In this document: positions 1-9,364 of the stretch, in pieces | Layout: every line of letters begins with the position of its first letter | Numbering within the stretch: position 1 is the first letter of the stretch | Made by a program: the position numbers and the translations under genes | From: Candidatus Gastranaerophilales bacterium | GTDB taxonomy: Bacteria; Cyanobacteriota; Vampirovibrionia; Gastranaerophilales; Gastranaerophilaceae | NCBI GenBank assembly: GCA_944323395.1 | Contig: CALUSI010000002.1 | Span: 175,924-239,923, forward strand | DNA: 64,000 nt | Reading direction: 5' to 3' | Notes under the pieces: model-generated | Database searches by the model: none | What the model saw: only the letters and a program-made list of their open reading frames with translations | What the model was told of the DNA's origin: nothing

Positions 1-1661
<1,661 letters not shown>

Positions 1662-1683
1662 AATAGAAAAGTCAATAAGAAAA

Positions 1684-1710
1684 ACTCCCCATTTGGGGAG
1701 TTTTTTATTT
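1684..1710. terminator. Bidirectional intrinsic terminator
   Basis: ACTCCCC, loop ATTT, GGGGAGT, then a T-run; an A-run precedes the stem, so it can work both for gdhA and for the converging DUF1292 operon. Confidence 0.9.
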
Positions 1711-1983
1711 TTAATCTTCAATTTCGTCTTCAATTTCTTCTATATATTGAGCAACTTTGTCGAATTCTTCATCATTTTCAATTGTCTCAAAAGTATATTC
1801 TTCGCCGTCTTTTTTAAGGCGCATAACTAAAACTTCACTTTCTTCATCTTCAGTTTCAGCATCTTTTGGAAGAAGAAGAGCATATTCTATATCATCAACA
1901 GTAACAATATCTAATAATTCAAAAGTTACTTTGTTTCCATCTTCATCAAATGTTTCAATAAATTGTTCTTCTTTGTTTGTCAT
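1711..1983 (-). CDS. DUF1292 family acidic protein (YrzB-like)
   Basis: A 90-aa, strongly acidic cytoplasmic protein of unknown function. The ETFDEDGNKVTFELLDIVTVDDIEYALLLP stretch (given here in pieces: the FxLLDxVxxDxxEYALLLP pattern, residues 21-40) is the hallmark of DUF1292, followed by acidic residues and the EVLVMRLKKD strand. In Firmicutes yrzB sits next to ruvX/yqgF, and here it is the last gene of an operon directly after ruvX (28-base gap), which supports the family call. No enzymatic role can be inferred. Confidence 0.8.
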   Translation of the reverse strand: MTNKEEQFIETFDEDGNKVTFELLDIVTVDDIEYALLLPKDAETEDEESEVLVMRLKKDGEEYTFETIENDEEFDKVAQYIEEIEDEIED

Positions 1984-2011
1984 TATTTTCTCTCTTTCTA
2001 TTTTAGATTAT

Positions 2012-2428
2012 TTATAAATTTTTTCTTGGGCTGTCTAAGTATTGTTGTAATATAATACAAGCACTTTTTAAATCGACAAGTTTCTTATCTTTTGTATATT
2101 TTCTTCCTGTTTGTGCAAGAATATATTCTGCTTGTTTACTTGTAAGCCTTTCATCTTCAAAAATTATTTCGTATTCATCTTTAAAATTATTTGCAAATTC
2201 AATGCAGTCTTGCGCTTGTTTTCCTATTGTATTGTTCATATTTTTAGGTAGGCCGGCTACTATTTTTTTTACATTATTTTCTTTGCATATTTTTTTTATT
2301 TTTTCTATTGCAAGATTTTCCGGTTCTCTTTGTATTGTTTCAACAGGATGTGCAATAAGTCCCATAATATCACTTATTGAAATTCCTATTCTTTTCTTTC
2401 CTATATCTAAACCTATAATTTTATTCAT
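2012..2428 (-). CDS. ruvX: RuvX/YqgF putative Holliday junction resolvase or pre-16S rRNA nuclease
   Basis: RNase H-fold nuclease implicated in pre-16S rRNA 5'-end maturation and proposed as a Holliday junction resolvase. At 138 aa it has family length. Visible motifs are GLDIGKKRIGIS at residues 6-17 (first catalytic Asp), the Glu/Asp-containing FEDERLTSKQAE near 90, and D-KSACIILQQYLD near the C-terminus with the last acidic residue. It overlaps the upstream 551-aa gene by 8 bases, indicating translational coupling, and is followed by the DUF1292 gene. Confidence 0.92.
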   Translation of the reverse strand: MNKIIGLDIGKKRIGISISDIMGLIAHPVETIQREPENLAIEKIKKICKENNVKKIVAGLPKNMNNTIGKQAQDCIEFANNFKDEYEIIFEDERLTSKQAEYILAQTGRKYTKDKKLVDLKSACIILQQYLDSPRKNL

Positions 2429-4076
2429 CTATCCAATGTCTTTTTAATAAATTTATTATTTCTTCTATCTTTTTTATATCATAGTTTTTGTCTGTTGAGT
2501 TTCTTTTCCTGAATATGTTAGTCGTAAAGAAAGATTCCTTTATATTTTCTTTTAGCCCTACATAATAGTTGAATATGCTTCTTTGAATTATAACTAATTT
2601 AAATAGCGTAAATAAGTCTTTATTTTTTAATATTGTATAAAAATTATCTGCTTCTTTTAAAAGTGAATTATTTCTTAAAAGATATATGAGATTATAAAAT
2701 CTATTTTGCCAAATACTTACTTCTTTTTCATCAAAAATTTTATCTATGCTATCTTTTATTTTTTCATTTATATTTTCGATACTAGGTTCATCTTCATTAT
2801 ATATATCTTCTACAAATATTTTTATTATTTCATTTTCACTTGGAGTGATAAACCATCTTAATGTGTATTCTTTTGTTAGCAAATTTAACATATCATTTTT
2901 AGAAATAAGTTGTTGCTTGCAATTCATTTCTATATATGTTTTTAAATCGGTGTCTAATCTATCTAAATCACTTGTAAAGGTGTTCCAACAAATAAATTCA
3001 TATGGAAATTTGTGTTTAGTTTTGATTGTTATATCGATAGCTTCTTCAATTTTACTTTTCACATATTCTGGCTTTACTTTGTATTTTCCTTCTGATTTAT
3101 AAAATTTACCAATAACTTTAATTAGTTCTTCTTGTGAAATATTAAAGAATCCAAAACAGTCAATTATGCCTGCTTTATCATTTGTTACAACAGCAATAAG
3201 AATATATTTCCCTTTTTGATTTTGTCTTGAAATAAGTAGTGCCTGATTTCCGTTTCCATCAGGAATTGTTGTGAAAAATTCTGAAGGGGTCGTGTCTTTT
3301 ACAATATTTTTAAAATAATTATTCGCTTTCTCTTCTGTTGCTCCAGCTAATTTTAATTTCTTTAATCCTGTTTTACAAGCATTTATAATCTCTTGATTAG
3401 AGGACGTCTCTATCAAATAATTAAAAGGTTTTATAGCTAGTGATGATTTAGAATCAGATAATATATTAATCACTTCTAAAATAAAACTATCATCATAATT
3501 GGAATATAGTACCGGATATATTATATTTGAAAGTACATCACCTTCATAGTCAAGTTTTAAAGAGTCAATCAAAAGATTCCTGTCTTTAGCTGAAACTGCT
3601 GAAACAAAATCCAGAAAATCAAGCATTGCTTCAGGGTTAAAAACGGCACTTTCCAGAAGTTTTTTGGTTTCTTTATCTAAAACTTCTTCAGGATTTTCAA
3701 AGTAAGAGGGTATTTCATTATAATTACATTCGCTTCCTACAAGCCTCAGTAATTGTACCAGTTTGTATTTTGATTCGTCTGAAAATATATTGGATTTTAA
3801 TTGTTCAATAACTTTATCATTTATTAATTCTTTAGGAAGAATATTTTTTAATATATAGCCCGAAAATACATATTCATTTTCTTCCATTTTAATATATTCT
3901 TTAATAAAAATATCAAATAGAGTTTCTTTGTCTTCAATATTTTTTAATTCATCTATGAAATTAGAAAGAGTATCTTCGTTATAAGTAGCAAATGATTTTA
4001 TTTCTGAAATAACAGAAAGGACCTTTGCACGTATTTGTAGTTTTGAAAGTTGATACATTATTTTATTTTGCTCCAA
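2421..4076 (-). CDS. Conserved-looking hypothetical, 551 aa, mostly helical
   Basis: I do not recognise this protein. It has no signal peptide or membrane segment. The first 260 residues are helical with short repeated helix pairs resembling degenerate HEAT/ARM repeats (for example around residues 100-240). A more mixed middle section near 265-340 contains strands such as KYILIAVVTNDKAGIIDCFGF. The C-terminal third is helical and lysine-rich. It overlaps the upstream ClpX-type zinc finger gene by 19 bases and ruvX by 8, so the three are certainly co-transcribed. A scaffold or adaptor role is only a guess. Confidence 0.6.
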   Translation of the reverse strand: MEQNKIMYQLSKLQIRAKVLSVISEIKSFATYNEDTLSNFIDELKNIEDKETLFDIFIKEYIKMEENEYVFSGYILKNILPKELINDKVIEQLKSNIFSDESKYKLVQLLRLVGSECNYNEIPSYFENPEEVLDKETKKLLESAVFNPEAMLDFLDFVSAVSAKDRNLLIDSLKLDYEGDVLSNIIYPVLYSNYDDSFILEVINILSDSKSSLAIKPFNYLIETSSNQEIINACKTGLKKLKLAGATEEKANNYFKNIVKDTTPSEFFTTIPDGNGNQALLISRQNQKGKYILIAVVTNDKAGIIDCFGFFNISQEELIKVIGKFYKSEGKYKVKPEYVKSKIEEAIDITIKTKHKFPYEFICWNTFTSDLDRLDTDLKTYIEMNCKQQLISKNDMLNLLTKEYTLRWFITPSENEIIKIFVEDIYNEDEPSIENINEKIKDSIDKIFDEKEVSIWQNRFYNLIYLLRNNSLLKEADNFYTILKNKDLFTLFKLVIIQRSIFNYYVGLKENIKESFFTTNIFRKRNSTDKNYDIKKIEEIINLLKRHWIDE

Positions 4077-4330
4077 AAAATATCCAATATTTTTTGTGCT
4101 TCACCAGATGGTAATTTATCCTCTAATATTAGGTATTGAACAGCAATCATAGTGCATTCTGAGCAAATATTAACCCCCGGACCTTGAACCATTTTTGCTA
4201 CTTGAGTATTAGGACGGCCACAAAAACTGCATATAACAGGCTCTTGTATTTTTTGAAAATCTTCTTTTTTTGTCTCTTTTGTTTTGTGTCTGGCATTCTT
4301 TAATGAAACTATTTTTTCTGAATCGCGCAT
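4058..4330 (-). CDS. Free-standing ClpX-type C4 zinc finger protein
   Basis: A 90-aa protein whose middle is a ClpX N-terminal zinc-binding domain: CSFCGRPNTQVAKMVQGPG then ICSECTMIAVQYL, giving CxxC ... CxxC (residues about 34-61). In ClpX this domain dimerises and docks substrates and adaptors. Here the AAA+ ATPase that normally follows is absent. A basic N-terminal tail precedes the finger and a short helix ends the protein. It is the first gene of the leftward operon. It could be an adaptor, a competitor of ClpX docking, or an unrelated use of the fold; the sequence does not decide. Confidence 0.75.
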   Translation of the reverse strand: MRDSEKIVSLKNARHKTKETKKEDFQKIQEPVICSFCGRPNTQVAKMVQGPGVNICSECTMIAVQYLILEDKLPSGEAQKILDIFWSKIK

Positions 4331-4383
4331 GATTATCTCTTAATAAACTACTCCTCCAAATATTGTATACTATTTTAGAAATA

Positions 4384-4418
4384 TTGCAAAATTTTCATTT
4401 TACGTTTATAGTGTAAAA
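4384..4418 (+). promoter_or_regulatory. Promoter with overlapping palindrome, TPR lipoprotein operon
   Basis: TTGCAA (4384-4389), 17-base spacer, TATAGT (4407-4412); predicted start near 4419. The inverted repeat TTTTAC-N9-GTAAAA (4398-4418) lies over the spacer and -10 box, so a repressor could sit here. Confidence 0.5.
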
Positions 4419-4435
4419 AGCTATAGGGGATTTTT

Positions 4436-5053
4436 ATGAAAAAGATATTATTGTTATTTACGATATTATTTGTATCTGTGATAACTACAGCTTGTATAAA
4501 TAATCTTGCAATACAAGAATTAAATAATAAAGCAGAGTCATATATGGATAAAGGCGATACAGAAACAGCTATATGTCGTCTAAAATCAAGTTTAGATTTA
4601 GATAACGAAATATATCAGACTCATTATAATTTGGCTGTAGCTTATAATAGTGTAGGCAATTATGAAGGTGCAATCGAAGAACTTAATAAAGTTATTGAGT
4701 TAAAGCCTGATTTCGTTGATACATATTATACATTGGCTGTTGCAAAAGAGGCTTTGGCTTATGAAATCATAGAAAAACAAGCTGATGAAAATGGTATAGT
4801 GCCTGAATTGTCTCTTGATGATATTGCAAAGTTTAATGATAAAGCGTCTGATACTGTTGAAACCTATAATTTATATCTGGTAAAAAAACCTGATGCTCCT
4901 GAAACAGAACAGATTAATGCGAAAATTCAAGAATTAAATTCAAAAATAAAAGAATATACAGCGATTTATGACAGTAAAAATCTTGAAAACGTTAAGAAAC
5001 TTCAAGATGAAGTTACTCCAATAGATGAAAAAAAAGATGAAGTAACAGAGTAG
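4436..5053 (+). CDS. TPR-repeat lipoprotein
   Basis: A 205-aa protein with a lipoprotein signal: a hydrophobic stretch at residues 4-17 followed by ITTAC with the lipidated cysteine at 20. After it come two or three tetratricopeptide repeats (around residues 30-100; HYNLAVAYNSVGNYEGAIEEL and TYYTLAVAKEALA are typical helix pairs). The C-terminal 60 residues are charged and probably coiled. TPR proteins of this kind act as periplasmic scaffolds. It is 2 bases from lgt, the enzyme that lipidates such proteins, probably in one operon. The partner is unknown. Confidence 0.75.
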   Translation: MKKILLLFTILFVSVITTACINNLAIQELNNKAESYMDKGDTETAICRLKSSLDLDNEIYQTHYNLAVAYNSVGNYEGAIEELNKVIELKPDFVDTYYTLAVAKEALAYEIIEKQADENGIVPELSLDDIAKFNDKASDTVETYNLYLVKKPDAPETEQINAKIQELNSKIKEYTAIYDSKNLENVKKLQDEVTPIDEKKDEVTE

Positions 5054-5055
5054 TA

Positions 5056-5844
5056 ATGTTTCAGTCTCCCGGTGATATCGCTTTAACTATAGGATTTATT
5101 GATATTCACTGGTATGGTATTATAATGTCAATTTCAATACTTTTGGCATTATTTGTTATTATTTTTATAAAAAAACATTATTATAAAGAAATACTTACTG
5201 ATACTATTTGTGATTTATCTTTTGTTTTGATAATAAGTGGGATTTTATGTGCAAGACTATATTACGTTTTGTTAGATTACAAATATTTTGTAAAGCATCC
5301 TGCTGAAATACTGGCTATTTGGAATGGTGGCATATCCATTCAAGGTGCTGTTATTGGAGGTATTTTAGTTGGGTTGATTTATGCAAAACTGAATAATATA
5401 AATTTTCTTAAATATGCTGATTTATTTTCTTTTGGTATAGTTACAGGTCAAATATTTGGTCGATGGGGGAATTTTTTTAATTCAGAAGCTTTTGGATTAC
5501 CAACAGATTTACCTTGGAAGCTATATATTCCTTATAATGCAAGACCTATAGAATATAAATCCTATGAATATTTTCACCCTGCTTTTTTATATGAATCTAT
5601 ATTAAGCATTTTTATATTTATTGTTCTATATTTAATTCTTTCAAAAATAAAAAATAGAAAAGATGGTTTAATTTTTTTTATTTATATAATTTTGTATTCT
5701 TTAGCAAGAATACTCGTTGAATCTGTTAGAGTAGATAGTGTTTTATCTTTTAATAATATTCATATTGCTCAGATAGTTGCATTGCTATTTATATTTGCTG
5801 CTGTTATTTCTATTATAATATTGTATAAAAATAAGAAGTCATAA
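5056..5844 (+). CDS. lgt: Prolipoprotein diacylglyceryl transferase
   Basis: Transfers diacylglycerol from phosphatidylglycerol to the lipobox cysteine of prolipoproteins, the first step of lipoprotein maturation, in the inner membrane. At 262 aa with about seven hydrophobic segments it is normal for the family. The Lgt signature GRWGNFFNSEAFG is at about residues 135-147, preceded by the WNGGISIQGAVIGG loop; HPAFLYES near 175 and a conserved R-E pair (ARILVESVR) follow. It follows the TPR lipoprotein gene by 2 bases. Confidence 0.95.
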   Translation: MFQSPGDIALTIGFIDIHWYGIIMSISILLALFVIIFIKKHYYKEILTDTICDLSFVLIISGILCARLYYVLLDYKYFVKHPAEILAIWNGGISIQGAVIGGILVGLIYAKLNNINFLKYADLFSFGIVTGQIFGRWGNFFNSEAFGLPTDLPWKLYIPYNARPIEYKSYEYFHPAFLYESILSIFIFIVLYLILSKIKNRKDGLIFFIYIILYSLARILVESVRVDSVLSFNNIHIAQIVALLFIFAAVISIIILYKNKKS

Positions 5845-5847
5845 ATT

Positions 5848-5881
5848 TTGTAATAAATTTGATTTGATTTATAATATTTAT
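5848..5881 (+). promoter_or_regulatory. Leaderless-type promoter of the MCE gene
   Basis: TTGTAA (5848-5853), 16-base spacer, TATAAT (5870-5875), then exactly six bases before the ATG at 5882. A transcript starting the usual seven bases after the -10 box would begin at the start codon. No Shine-Dalgarno sequence is visible. Confidence 0.55.
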
Positions 5882-6580
5882 ATGAAAAGAAAATATATTT
5901 GGCTAATAGAAATTATAGTTTGGCTTTTAATTATTTCTGGCGGATTGTTTTTGTTTATTTATAAAACAGCTGTAAAAGATAATGTTCAGAACTCATATTA
6001 TATTTTCTTTGATGATGTAGATGGTTTAGTAGAGGGCTCTCCTGTTCGTTTAATGGGGATAAATATCGGTTATGTTAAAGATGTAAAAATATTTGATAAT
6101 AAGGTATTTGTATCTCTTTTAGTTACTAAAAAAGATGTGCAAATTCCTAAATGTGCAACTGCATCAACTCAATTCTATGGGTTGGGTGGTTCTACTTCAT
6201 TAGAACTTAATCCTTCTACAGCATCTGAATTTGATAACAAAGAAGAAATTATACCTTCTGCATCATATAGAGTTCAAGATTTTTGGGATGGACAAAAGCT
6301 TGCATCAAATGTAATGATTGATATTTATGGCGGTATTGGTCGTACAATTCAAGCATCGGGTTTATTGAATAACAAAGAATTTCTCAAGCAGAGTTCTTTA
6401 GTGGGAAATATTTCTCGTCAAACAAGTGATATTAATACTGCTCAATCAGTTATTATTTACAAATTAACAAAAAGAACATTTGATTATATTAATAATAAAA
6501 GCAGTCAAAATAAAGATGAATTTAATAATAATCAAAGTAATTTAAATGAAGAAAGTATGAAGGAAATAAATAATGAATAA
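5882..6580 (+). CDS. MCE (MlaD-like) family lipid-transport protein
   Basis: A 232-aa protein anchored by one N-terminal membrane helix (residues about 6-27). It carries an MCE domain at about 36-110: FFDDVDGLVEGSPVRLMGINIGYVK and FYGLGGSTSLELNP are typical. MCE proteins form rings that shuttle phospholipids between inner and outer membranes, normally with MlaE permease and MlaF ATPase, neither of which is in this window. I chose the ATG at 5882 over an in-frame TTG at 5864 because the TTG lies inside the promoter. The C-terminal tail is polar and Asn-rich. The last 8 bases overlap upp. Confidence 0.85.
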   Translation: MKRKYIWLIEIIVWLLIISGGLFLFIYKTAVKDNVQNSYYIFFDDVDGLVEGSPVRLMGINIGYVKDVKIFDNKVFVSLLVTKKDVQIPKCATASTQFYGLGGSTSLELNPSTASEFDNKEEIIPSASYRVQDFWDGQKLASNVMIDIYGGIGRTIQASGLLNNKEFLKQSSLVGNISRQTSDINTAQSVIIYKLTKRTFDYINNKSSQNKDEFNNNQSNLNEESMKEINNE

Positions 6581-7235
6581 GTTTTCTAATGTCTATGTTG
6601 TAAATCATCCTTTATGTTGTCATAACCTTAGTATAATTAGAAATAAAGATACTAATGCTGAAGTATTTAGAAATGCAATAAGAAGAATAACTTATCTTTT
6701 GTTTTATAAAGCAACTGAGGATTTAGAACTTGAAGATATTATTGTTGAAACTCCTTTAGAAGCTTGTAAATCAAAAATTTTAAGTAAGAAAAAGGAAATT
6801 ATAATTGCCCCAATACTCAGAGCAGGTTTGATTTTTTCTGATATTGCAAATGAAATTATGCCATATGCAACAGTCCGTCATATTGGTATGTATAGAGATG
6901 AAGATACATTAACTCCGGTCTGGTATTATAATAAAATTCCTGTTGAGTTTGAACAGCCGGAAGATAAAATTATTTTAATACTTGACCCGATGCTTGCTAC
7001 AGGAAATTCTGCAATAGATGCTATTAAACTTTTTGCAAACAAAAAGGTACCTCACAGTAATATTCGTTTTGTTAGTTTGATTAGTGCGCCTGAAGGTTTA
7101 AGTAAAGTTCAAAGCGCATATCCTGATGTCAAAATTATTACTGCAAGTATTGACAACTGTTTGAATGAACATGGTTATATCCGCCCAGGTCTTGGAGATG
7201 CGGGTGATAGAATATTTAATACGGTAGAAAATTAA
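6573..7235 (+). CDS. upp: Uracil phosphoribosyltransferase
   Basis: Makes UMP from uracil and PRPP in pyrimidine salvage. The 220 aa length is near the family's 208-210. It shows HPLCCHNLSIIRN at the start (family HPLxxHKLxxLR), APILRAGLIF near 85, the PRPP loop IILILDPMLATGNSAIDAI near 132-150, and the uracil-binding GYIRPGLGDAGDR near the C-terminus. It overlaps the MCE gene by 8 bases and shares one base with the next gene (TAATG), so it is translationally coupled to both. Confidence 0.95.
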   Translation: MNKFSNVYVVNHPLCCHNLSIIRNKDTNAEVFRNAIRRITYLLFYKATEDLELEDIIVETPLEACKSKILSKKKEIIIAPILRAGLIFSDIANEIMPYATVRHIGMYRDEDTLTPVWYYNKIPVEFEQPEDKIILILDPMLATGNSAIDAIKLFANKKVPHSNIRFVSLISAPEGLSKVQSAYPDVKIITASIDNCLNEHGYIRPGLGDAGDRIFNTVEN

Positions 7236-7972
7236 TGTTTTATTTTGATGATTTCTACGGAAAAAAAGTATTAAAATCTTCCTTATTGGCAGATGTAGAT
7301 TGTTTTTTTACAACACGTGATTTTGTATTAACTTCTGCTTCAAGGACTGATTTGGAGTTTGATGCAAATGGAAATAGAAAATTTCTTATAGAAAAATTTG
7401 GTTTAAAAAATATATATACAGCTAAACAGACACATAGTTCAAATGTTAAGATAATAAAATCAGAAAAATATTTTTATGATGATACAGATGCTTTAATTTC
7501 AGATGTCAATAATTCATTACTTTTGCTAAATTTTGCAGATTGTGTTCCAATCATTTTATATTCAAAAAAAGATAATATTGGAGCTGTTGTTCATGCAGGA
7601 TGGAGAGGAACTGCTTTAAAAATTTTAAAAAAGACGGCATTAAAAATGAGCACTGAACTCAATGTAAAATTAGATAATATTACTGCTTTAATTGGTCCAT
7701 CTATTGGAAAATGTTGTTTTGAAACAGATGAAGATGTTTTTAACAAAATTGTAGAAGATAAAAGTCTAAAAAAATATTATGAAGAAAAAGGTCATAAATA
7801 TTATATTGATTTAAAATTGTTGAATTATAGTCAGCTGGAAGAAATTGGTATAAAAAATATAGACATTTGTAGCTATTGCACATGCTGTATGTCTGATATA
7901 TTTTTTTCATATAGAAAAGAAAATGGAATTACAGCAAGGCATTCTGCTGTTTTAAGGATAAAGGGGATATAA
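7235..7972 (+). CDS. pgeF: Laccase-domain protein PgeF/YfiH (peptidoglycan editing or purine nucleoside phosphorylase)
   Basis: A 245-aa member of the YfiH family (formerly called polyphenol oxidase). Family members have been described as purine nucleoside phosphorylases and, in E. coli, as removing misplaced L-Ser from UDP-MurNAc. Motifs are QTHSSNVKII near 67, the NFADCVPI strand, HAGWRGTALKIL near 127, GPSIGKCCFETDEDV near 155, and the C-terminal CSYCTCCMSDIFFSYR ... ARHSAVL with the metal-site Cys and His. The ATG overlaps the upp stop codon; the neighbouring SEC-C gene begins one base after its end. Confidence 0.88.
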   Translation: MFYFDDFYGKKVLKSSLLADVDCFFTTRDFVLTSASRTDLEFDANGNRKFLIEKFGLKNIYTAKQTHSSNVKIIKSEKYFYDDTDALISDVNNSLLLLNFADCVPIILYSKKDNIGAVVHAGWRGTALKILKKTALKMSTELNVKLDNITALIGPSIGKCCFETDEDVFNKIVEDKSLKKYYEEKGHKYYIDLKLLNYSQLEEIGIKNIDICSYCTCCMSDIFFSYRKENGITARHSAVLRIKGI

Positions 7973-7973
7973 A

Positions 7974-9278
7974 ATGTCAGTAATAGAAAAATTAGCAATA
8001 ATATCAGATACAATTACAAAAGTAATGAACTTTGTATTGTCAGATGAAATAGTAAAACCCGATTTTGATGAGTATCTGACAACTTTATCTGCAAAAAATG
8101 CAGATGCTGGAAGAATTCAAGTTCTTCTTATTCCATATATTTTTGAAAGGCGATTAACAGAAGCAAGAAAAACTATAATTGAGTTATTTGAAGAGAAAAA
8201 TACAGATTTAACAAGTGCAGAAAAAGAAATTTTAGAAAATCTTTCACATTCTTTTGCATCTGTTTTTGAAATTAGAAGAGTACTTAGTAATGGTTTTGAA
8301 TTATATAATCTAGTTAATGAAAAAATGTACAAAGTATTGTCTTTGGTAAAAATGAATAATTTTAGAGGAATTACTCCCGGACAATTTGCACTCTGCAGAA
8401 TTTTTCCAATGAATGATGAATTTTATCTTTTAGAAATATCAAATGTTCTTTCCAGTATTAATAAAGAAGAAGTTTATAAATATGCCATAGCAAAAATAAT
8501 TGAAAAACCTGAAGATGCTTATGAACAAAATCCAAAAAAACAAGAGCAAATAGAGTCTTTAGTAAAAACATTTGGACAGAAATTTGTAAAATGTTTTGAA
8601 TCTGATGAAATTATAACAACTAATCTTTATGCTGATAATTTGATAAATATGTTTAATTTATACTGTGATACTGATGAACTACTTACAAAAGAGCAAATTT
8701 CAGAAAATATAAAACAAGTTGAAAATAACAGATACTTTACAGTATCAGATTTTAAAAACTCATATTCTGATTTTATGGAAAAATCTTTAGAAGGTTTTTC
8801 ATCTCATTCTTCTACATATGATATTGGTATTATTTATGACAAAGAACTTGGATTATTTGTTATACCTTTTTATCAAACATTTTGTAAAATTTTTGAGGCA
8901 GATGATTATAAATCAGTTCAAGGATATAAAGATTGTATAAAAAACTTTATGGAAAATGATAAAGTACCTGCAAACATTATTAGAAGAGTTGCTGCTAAAT
9001 ATGGAAATTTTGTAGATAGAATAAACCAAATTTTAGAAACTTCTTATACAATTGATTCTTTACTGAGTTATTATAAACCTGATTCAATTGATAAAAAAAT
9101 ATATTCTTCAGCTAGTGTTTTATATGCTTCAAAAATATTTGAACAAATGATGAATGTTGTATCCCATAAAGAAGAAATCAAACCAAAAGAAGGCATTGAT
9201 TATTCAAACGTGGGTAGAAATGATAAATGCCCTTGCGGAAGCGGTAAAAAATATAAAAATTGTTGTATGCAAAAATAG
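7974..9278 (+). CDS. Helical protein with C-terminal SEC-C zinc motif
   Basis: A 434-aa cytoplasmic protein of unknown function. Only the last 22 residues are recognisable: VGRNDKCPCGSGKKYKNCC, a SEC-C zinc-binding tail of the CxCx8CC type found at the end of SecA (where it binds SecB and ribosomes) and in many unrelated proteins. The preceding 400 residues are predicted helical, without signal peptide or membrane segment. The ATG lies one base past the pgeF stop, so it belongs to the same operon. A ribosome- or chaperone-linked role is only suggested by the tail. Confidence 0.7.
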   Translation: MSVIEKLAIISDTITKVMNFVLSDEIVKPDFDEYLTTLSAKNADAGRIQVLLIPYIFERRLTEARKTIIELFEEKNTDLTSAEKEILENLSHSFASVFEIRRVLSNGFELYNLVNEKMYKVLSLVKMNNFRGITPGQFALCRIFPMNDEFYLLEISNVLSSINKEEVYKYAIAKIIEKPEDAYEQNPKKQEQIESLVKTFGQKFVKCFESDEIITTNLYADNLINMFNLYCDTDELLTKEQISENIKQVENNRYFTVSDFKNSYSDFMEKSLEGFSSHSSTYDIGIIYDKELGLFVIPFYQTFCKIFEADDYKSVQGYKDCIKNFMENDKVPANIIRRVAAKYGNFVDRINQILETSYTIDSLLSYYKPDSIDKKIYSSASVLYASKIFEQMMNVVSHKEEIKPKEGIDYSNVGRNDKCPCGSGKKYKNCCMQK

Positions 9279-9309
9279 TATTTTTGTATGACAAATAAAT
9301 TTTTGTTAA

Positions 9310-9342
9310 ATGTTTGTATAAACATACACTGGCATGTTTATA
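9310..9342 (+). promoter_or_regulatory. Promoter with palindrome over the -35 box
   Basis: TTGTAT (9314-9319), 17-base spacer, TTTATA (9337-9342). The palindrome ATGTTTGTATAAACAT (9310-9325) covers the -35 box, and a half-site ATGTTTAT (9334-9341) covers the -10, which looks like an operator. Confidence 0.5.
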
Positions 9343-9364
9343 GTTGTCGAGTAGAGAGTTTTTA

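Noticed and set aside
1757..2017. Plus-strand 86-codon Ser-rich ORF
   Set aside because: Antisense to the acidic DUF1292 gene; Ser/Phe runs are the mirror of GAA/GAT-rich codons. No ribosome binding site.
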